This document shows, piece by piece, positions 58,526-64,000 of a stretch of 64,000 nucleotides of DNA; position 1 is the stretch's first letter, and every line of letters begins with the position of its first letter. The notes beneath the pieces were generated by a model, which was given only the letters and a program-made list of their open reading frames with translations, made no database searches and was not told the DNA's origin. Position numbers and translations under genes: made by a program. The DNA is taken from the NCBI GenBank assembly GCA_963556495.2, contig OY747713.1, forward strand, positions 43,337,961-43,401,960, written 5' to 3'. The stretch is from Valencia hispanica. Its lineage: Eukaryota > Chordata > Actinopteri > Cyprinodontiformes > Valenciidae.

Positions 58526-61500
58526 GCAGATTAATGGGCTACGTTTATTAATAATGAATATTTCACCTGCTGTGGCCTGAACCCAGGGCCGCCGCTGTCC
58601 ATACGCAAAGTACGCAGAGCCCGTAGGGCCCCAAGTACCTGGCGGGCGCCTCCAAAAAGGGTTTCCAAAGAAGTGTCATGAAAATTATTATATTAGCCTA
58701 TTGCATATAATACATAAATTAGTTATAACAGGCCCACCGTTGTTTTTTCTTAACTGTGTAACCTATCAGTCACAATTCGGGCAAATTAAATGTTTTTATC
58801 TAATTTAAATAAAGGGGGGGGGTATTTATATAATTTATATAAAGAGCCCCCCACCCCCACCCCGCCTCCATGACCCTAATGGTACAGCCCTCAAAATGTT
58901 TCCCATTCAAAGGTTTTCCAGGCTACTCTGTTGTTGAATGGCTAATGATGTCAGGTAAGAAGAGACAACACGAATCTGGAGCTGAAAAAAGAAAGAAGTA
59001 CGTGAAGCACCCCCCCCCCCCCCTCCGCAGGGTCAGAGACAAACGGGAGGAGAAGCGGTTTGAAGCTAAAGCTAAACAGAGTTTAAACTTGACTTCTGCG
59101 GGTAAAAACAAAACTTTTCCAGTCAGCATTGATCCCCTGGTACTGCCAGGACTTTAAACATCTAACCTAGGATGGTTTTGGTGAGATTTCTTGTAGTTAG
59201 GCTGTATCTTATTTTCGGAAATGTATGTGACGAGTTTACAAGCTAATTAAGCCTCAAACTCCGTCTGTAAAACAGGAAAAGACTTGATTACTTGAGTGAA
59301 TAACTTTACTTTACTGAATATATCTGTGTTAGACCCCTTGTGTTTGATTTTCCTGACATTATAAGCCTGTATTTGGCGTCAATCAGCTGTTTTTGTTTGT
59401 GAAGTTTAACGGCAGACATGGAAGCTGCCGCCTCGTTGAGTTGACCAGTGTTGGAGATTTTATTTTTCTTCTTTTGTTTGACAATTTTATGTAAATGCAT
59501 TTGCGTTAAACAAACTTTTCTGCATGGTCTGTCATGCAGGCCAGTTTTTTTAAACAATAATTTGGTTGAAAGAACAGAAACAAGTTTAACCTGAAGGTTA
59601 CAAAGAAAGGTGTCGTGAGTAACAAACTCAAGTTTTTCCATGAATGTGAACTGTATGTTATGTGTTTATATGTTCAGTAAATTGCCGCCTGATAATTTAC
59701 TGAGCAGGATTTTCAAATGAATGTGAAGATCCTGACTCTGATCTCTGATTTTAATTGCACTACCACTCCTCCGAACCGAGAACTGGTCCAGTAGTTCCTA
59801 ATTCTCTGTATTACAGTGATGTAAGTGCAACAATAAGTTTTTATCCTAGACTTGTTGAGTCTTGAAAAATGTCCTCCTTTTTGGCCACCCTATGTCAAGG
59901 CCTAATTGTTTTGTTTCATGTGTATAATTGAAGTATAAATATGTGACCTTTTGTCTATGTTCCATTATATTAATATAATATAGTTTAATATACTTTCTTA
60001 GCAACTAGATAGCCATGGAATAAAGTGCTACAGATAAACAGCAGACTGATGATGCATCATAATGTAACTTTTTATCCCGTTGTAAAAAAAAAAGTCATCA
60101 GAAAATCTGTGTTGTTACTTTTATTTAGCTTTTGCTAAAATATACTTATGCTTAAATATATACAAGGAGCAACACGCAGCCAGGAAGATTCAGATGCTAC
60201 TTCCTTCTATATGTTTTTTTTGTGTGCATAAATATTTTCGTTCAATCTTGGAGACTACAGTTGTGTTATTGTTTTGTAATGGTGCTCTAAAGAAAGTTTT
60301 GTACATTACTTACATATTATTTATATATTACTGCTGTTGTTTCAGTTTATTTTGTTATGGTTTTATGCTGTTTATTACTAAGCTTCTATTTATTAGTTCA
60401 TATGTTTATTTAAAGCCAATTTGAAAATAAATAGTAACAGGTTAAGTAGAAACTCAAGTTTTGTCTGTGTTTATGTGTGGAGGGGGGCCTCCCTGACCAA
60501 TTACGCTTAGGGCCTCCAAAAGCCTAGCAGCGGCCCTGCCTGAACGCTCCACATGGAGCTGAACTGCTTTCCAGCTTGTGCGTAATGGAGGCTGAATCTG
60601 TGCTCTGTTGCCACACTGGAGACTGGAACTACGAGCGCCACTTTAGACAAAGTTTTGAAATCAGGGAAAGTTTCTCCAGTTGAAGTGATCAGAACTCGGC
60701 AAGACACTCTGACCTTGCTGTAGGCTTTTCTGTTTGCTTCAGTGGGATGAAATCCCACAGCATGCGCTCTTTTTGCATCCCTGGTTAAGCTGCAGCGATC
60801 TGTCACCGCCTTCAATGTGCGGCGAAGTCACACGCTCTCTGTAGCTTTTGAAAGACATTTCCGTAGCTCTTCAACGTGCTGTCCGCTCGCGGTTGGCGAG
60901 ATGCATTGGGTATACTTTCTAGGTATGAGATGATGCTCAGATGCACTCATGGGAGTCTTTGTGCGTAAAGAAAATGAAAATGTCCACGCTTCTGCACCAA
61001 GTGGTCAGGGGTGGGAATTGCAATCTGTCAAAATGACCGATGGCATTCTGCTTTTTCCATCACCATTTAAGGTTTAAAAAAAAAAGGTCAAATACTGAAA
61101 GTATTCGGTTAACGGGACTCCTGCCCCCACTAAAGTGATAGTCAGAAGTGTTTCCCATGAAGCCAGTGCGAGTACAAAATACAACAGGGAAACGTCCAAC
61201 AGAAGACGACCGCATTAGGTACGAAATGGGGAAGCGACAAAACCACCAGCGCATCCTCTCGTCCATTATTCTTCTGTTCAGTTGGAATGCAATTAGTGGC
61301 TAATGTGGCTAATAATAGAATGAGTAAACGCTTACAAACGCTCAAGTCAAACTGAAGCCAATCATTCGAGCAGCAGATAGCAGCAGATAGTCAGACCCTG
61401 CTTCAAAAGACCTTGCTGACTGTAGTTGTTTACCAAAGGAATGATGATGTGGATCAGATCCTTGTTTACACTTGTTTAAGTTTGGCTTTATTTAAACGGT

Positions 61501-61686
61501 TGGCTGAATTACCACTATTTTATATAGTTTTATAAAGAATTTATAGAAATTTATAATTATGTAATGTATACAAAGAAAACATTGTCACAATAGTATCTGG
61601 TTATATTTTCATGATCTAGAAAGAACCTTGCAAAAGAAAGTTGCTGTAGTGTTGGCTTTAATATTTTCATATCTTGACAACCCTAT
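58279..61686 (-). mobile_element. Old hAT element with transposase dimerisation fragment
   Basis: Ends TAGGGTTCTCAA and TTGACAACCCTA are inverted (one mismatch). Flanks CTAGCAAG and TTAGCAAT are an imperfect 8-bp duplication (6 of 8). On the minus strand at about 60,560-60,690 a frame reads FPDFKTLSKVALVVPVSSVA, then TEHRFS, which matches the hAT C-terminal dimerisation pattern (P..SS..E..FS). Most of the transposase is lost. It was later hit by the 1,955-bp hAT at 58,584. Confidence 0.65.
58584..60538 (+). mobile_element. hAT element inserted in another hAT
   Basis: Starts CAGGGCCGCCGCT and ends AGCAGCGGCCCTG, with one TIR mismatch. CCTGAACC (58,576-58,583) and CCTGAACG (60,539-60,546) are a 7/8 target duplication. 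The plus-strand frame 58,870-59,157 contains MSGKKRQHESGAEKRKK, which resembles the start of ZMYM1/TTF-type hAT transposases. No catalytic core is visible, so it is an internally deleted copy. Confidence 0.88.
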
Positions 61687-61964
61687 TAGCAATACAAGCC
61701 AAAACAATATATTACTCCCCATTTTGTGTACTGAAACACAAAATAGACATGTCCCCCAGTAGACAGTTTGTGGCATTATAAATAGTTTAGACCGGCAAAT
61801 TTCACTAGTCTGTAATTTCCCTAAATTCAGCCGTATTAAATAAAAACTCAGGGTTTCTTGACGAGCTCAATGTTCCCTGTTGGAAGTCAGACTTCAGATT
61901 GTGTTCTTGCTTTTCTGACTTGGAACTCGAAAAATCTGACTTCCAAGTGCAAAGAGAAAACACC

Positions 61965-62215
61965 ATTAGTGTTACACCCTGGACAGGTTGCCAGTCCATC
62001 GCAGGGCAACACAGAGACACACAGGACAAACAACCATGCAGGCACACACTCAGAGCAATTTAGATAGACCAGTTAACCTAACAGCCATGTCTTGGGACTG
62101 TGGGAGGAAGCCGGAATAACCGGAGGGAACCCACGCATGCACAGGGAGAACATGCAAACTCCATGCAGAAAGACCCCAGGTCGGGATTCGAACCTGGGTC
62201 TTTTGCGCAGCTCCA
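61965..62215 (-). mobile_element. tRNA-derived SINE, inverted
   Basis: GGACAGGTTGCCAGTCCATC, GCAGGGCAACACAGAGACAC, GGGAGAACATGCAAACTCC and the B-box GATTCGAACC (62,185-62,194) are the reverse complement of the SINE at 16.34 kb. Best preserved copy in the window. Confidence 0.85.
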
Positions 62216-63359
62216 GCACAACAATAATAAAAAGTAAATCTTTCGCTTGGTCTTAAAAGTTCTGGCATAGTTTCGTGGTTCAGTCTAAAGGGTCAGCACG
62301 GACCAGAGGAAAACATCCCCCCTTCTGGCCTTGTTCTCTTTTGAACATGAGCAGAAATAATTAACAGAAAGGCACAGGAGAGTAAATGAAATTTTAGGTG
62401 GAACCAAGATTTTTTATGGCCACCCTAAAGAGATTTTTGGTCGCATGTGTGACCAATTACAGTTTGGAGATCCTGCCATATTTTTCTATTCATTCACTTA
62501 GTCAGTGTGACACTACCAAGACTCAGATACAGGCGCGCACACACGCACACATACTGTTTTGCTACTCAAAGAGAATGGCAGTGATTGTTGGTGAAAATGA
62601 ATCTCTGCAGGAGCAGAGGAAGCTTAGGTAGTTTTCTGGCTTCAGTCCTTGAACAGACGGACTCTGTTGGTGCACACAGACAACCCTTAGCCTCTCCAAC
62701 ATGGAGGAAAGAAACATGGAAAACTGGGTGATGAAAGCTTTGAACACAGTAAAAAATAAGTTCCACCAATATTAATACAATAGGTCAACTAGTGTTTCTG
62801 GCAGAGTTCTTTGTGAGGACTGTTATGCTCACCTTCTCTCAGATATCCACCCCTCAAGAGGTTGTTTATTTCGGAAACATACATGGACTTCCTCTTCTTC
62901 TCTCTTCTCTTTCTGCTCGCTGGTTTTACTTGACACAATGCCATCTGTTGGCAGCTTTACCTTTGTCATCCGCTCATGGTCTATGCAAAAGGGTGGGCTG
63001 CAGTAGACCTAAACTCAGAAAAAGAAATAGAGCAAATTAACCAATTCTGACCCTTGCATGTGATTGGAAACAAAACCTATGAATTCACAATGAAAAAAGT
63101 GTTATATACCATCTGTTATAGTATTACAGGTCCAGAAAGTTTTGTCCTTGAGGGCCATAAATCCAAATCTTTTTATATGTTGTGAAATATTTCTTGAGAA
63201 CCACAATGATCATCAGACTTTTGATGTTCCCAGAGTTCAAGGTCCATTTTAGGTATTTTTCTGTCTTCTCAAATAGAACATTTCTTGTATGTTTAATTAA
63301 GGCATAACTAATTACAGATTTAGAGACAGACAAAAATCAAAGGTCAGCACAGTCATTAC
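62216..63359 (-). other. hivep3 intron, nothing recognised
   Basis: No ORF with a domain. A minus-strand acceptor-like CTCCTGCAG near 62,612 has no convincing exon after it. Confidence 0.45.
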
Positions 63360-64000
63360 CTTAGTAGAGCAGAGACGTTTGCTGTCCTCATCCTCCAAGG
63401 ATTCAGTTATCCTAACAGTCATGGATGATGTGGTATAAATGGAGGAAGTGAGCCTCTGCTTACAGTTCAGTAGAGAGAGTACTTTCTTACTGCAGAGCCC
63501 AGGTGGGTTGGGGTCATAGCCATTAGTAGACCATGATGAATACACTGAGGGCTTCTGTTCATCCAGAGTAGATGGATTGGGCTTTATGTAGTTCAAATAG
63601 CACCAGCTGTTAGAGGTGCTTGAGAGCAGGCTGGGGAAAGAAGGTCCGGCACGTGAGGTGGGAGAAGAAACATCTGGCAAACAGGACAAGGTTTCTTGTT
63701 TGAGCTCTTGACTTGGTGTGTCAAGTGGGGCTGTGTTGACACATCCAACCTCATTCTCTTCCTCTTCTTTTACTCTTTTCTGCTGCTGTTGTGACTCAGG
63801 GTTGAGCTCTATGCTGTTTGAAGGGGAAAGCATGCGTTTGTTGCCACTGGATCCTGGAAACCTTGGGCCATCATCAGACCATGGTTGCAAGTCTAAACTT
63901 ATGTTTTGGGGGTTTCTGAATTTAGCTATTGATAGGCTTGCATTGGGTGAGATGCTGTCAAATGCCTCATGTGGCCTCTGGGAGATGGACTGAGATAGAG
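63360..64000 (-). CDS. hivep3: hivep3 large exon, 3' part (continues off window)
   Basis: The frame is open from the window edge to a donor AAG/GTAATG (63,360/63,359), phase 0. It includes QRPHEAFDSIS, KRMLSPSNSIELNP, then a basic/acidic KRVKEEEENE stretch, WCYLNYIKPNPS, VYSSWSTNGYDPNPPGL and LNCKQ. KRMLSPxNS and WCYLNYxKPN...NPNPPGL are conserved blocks just upstream of the ZAS-C fingers in HIVEP1-3. The N-terminal fingers lie outside the window. The end of the exon (SKRLCSTK) should be followed by the finger exon. Confidence 0.9.

Noticed and set aside
61142..61345. Short ORFs with Cys/Leu composition near 61.2 kb
   Set aside because: They fall inside the old hAT element and are not in a frame with its transposase fragment.

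Overview
The window looks like a vertebrate nuclear genome, most probably a teleost (percomorph-type) fish. It has spliced genes with GT-AG introns, low gene density and long microsatellites. Its repeats are typical of ray-finned fish: Tc1-like and hAT DNA transposons, a Tx1/L1-like LINE, fish-type LINE 3' ends with TTGCC tails, and tRNA-derived SINEs. There is no sign of prokaryotic organisation. All family names come from motif recognition, because no database search could be run.

Two host genes are recognisable, both on the minus strand. The first, at 21,443-23,223, is a complete five-exon preproendothelin gene (165 codons). It encodes a dibasic-flanked 21-residue endothelin, the downstream endothelin-like cysteine repeat and a TATA promoter. 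The second occupies 48,387-64,000 and continues beyond the window. It is the 3' part of a ZAS/HIVEP large zinc-finger transcription factor gene. Three coding exons are visible: the end of the large exon, a post-finger exon and the terminal exon. Endothelin beside HIVEP, on the same strand, matches the EDN2-HIVEP3 neighbourhood of other vertebrates, so I call them edn2 and hivep3. The exon expected to carry the C-terminal ZAS finger pair was not found by eye in the 13-kb intron.

The rest is mostly a layered transposon landscape. From left to right: a LINE 3' end (1-272); a palindromic CACATGTG-rich MITE inserted in a SINE tail (6,103-6,869); a nearly intact 5.7-kb Tx1/L1-like LINE sitting inside a (GAA)n microsatellite (7,048-12,750); Tc1 and SINE debris (14-19 kb); edn2 (21-23 kb); MITEs and a ~200-bp GT microsatellite (24-29 kb); and a GC-rich dispersed repeat (30.3-31.7 kb). 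Next comes a nested structure at 33.1-36.7 kb. Its outer part is a Charlie-like hAT element, and its inner part is a 2.8-kb foldback element with ~0.53-kb arms, a perfect 37-bp hairpin, many CTCF-like motifs and its own apparent promoter with a spliced leader. After that lie an 8.4-kb pair of diverged inverted repeats enclosing a Tc1 copy and LINE fragments (39.0-47.5 kb), the hivep3 exons, and an intron crowded with hAT MITEs, an LTR with a tRNA-Pro-like primer site, and a hAT inserted in another hAT (58.3-61.7 kb).

The most unusual candidate is the promoter-bearing, CTCF-motif-rich foldback element at 33,725-36,532. The microsatellite-embedded LINE and the E-box palindrome MITE follow.
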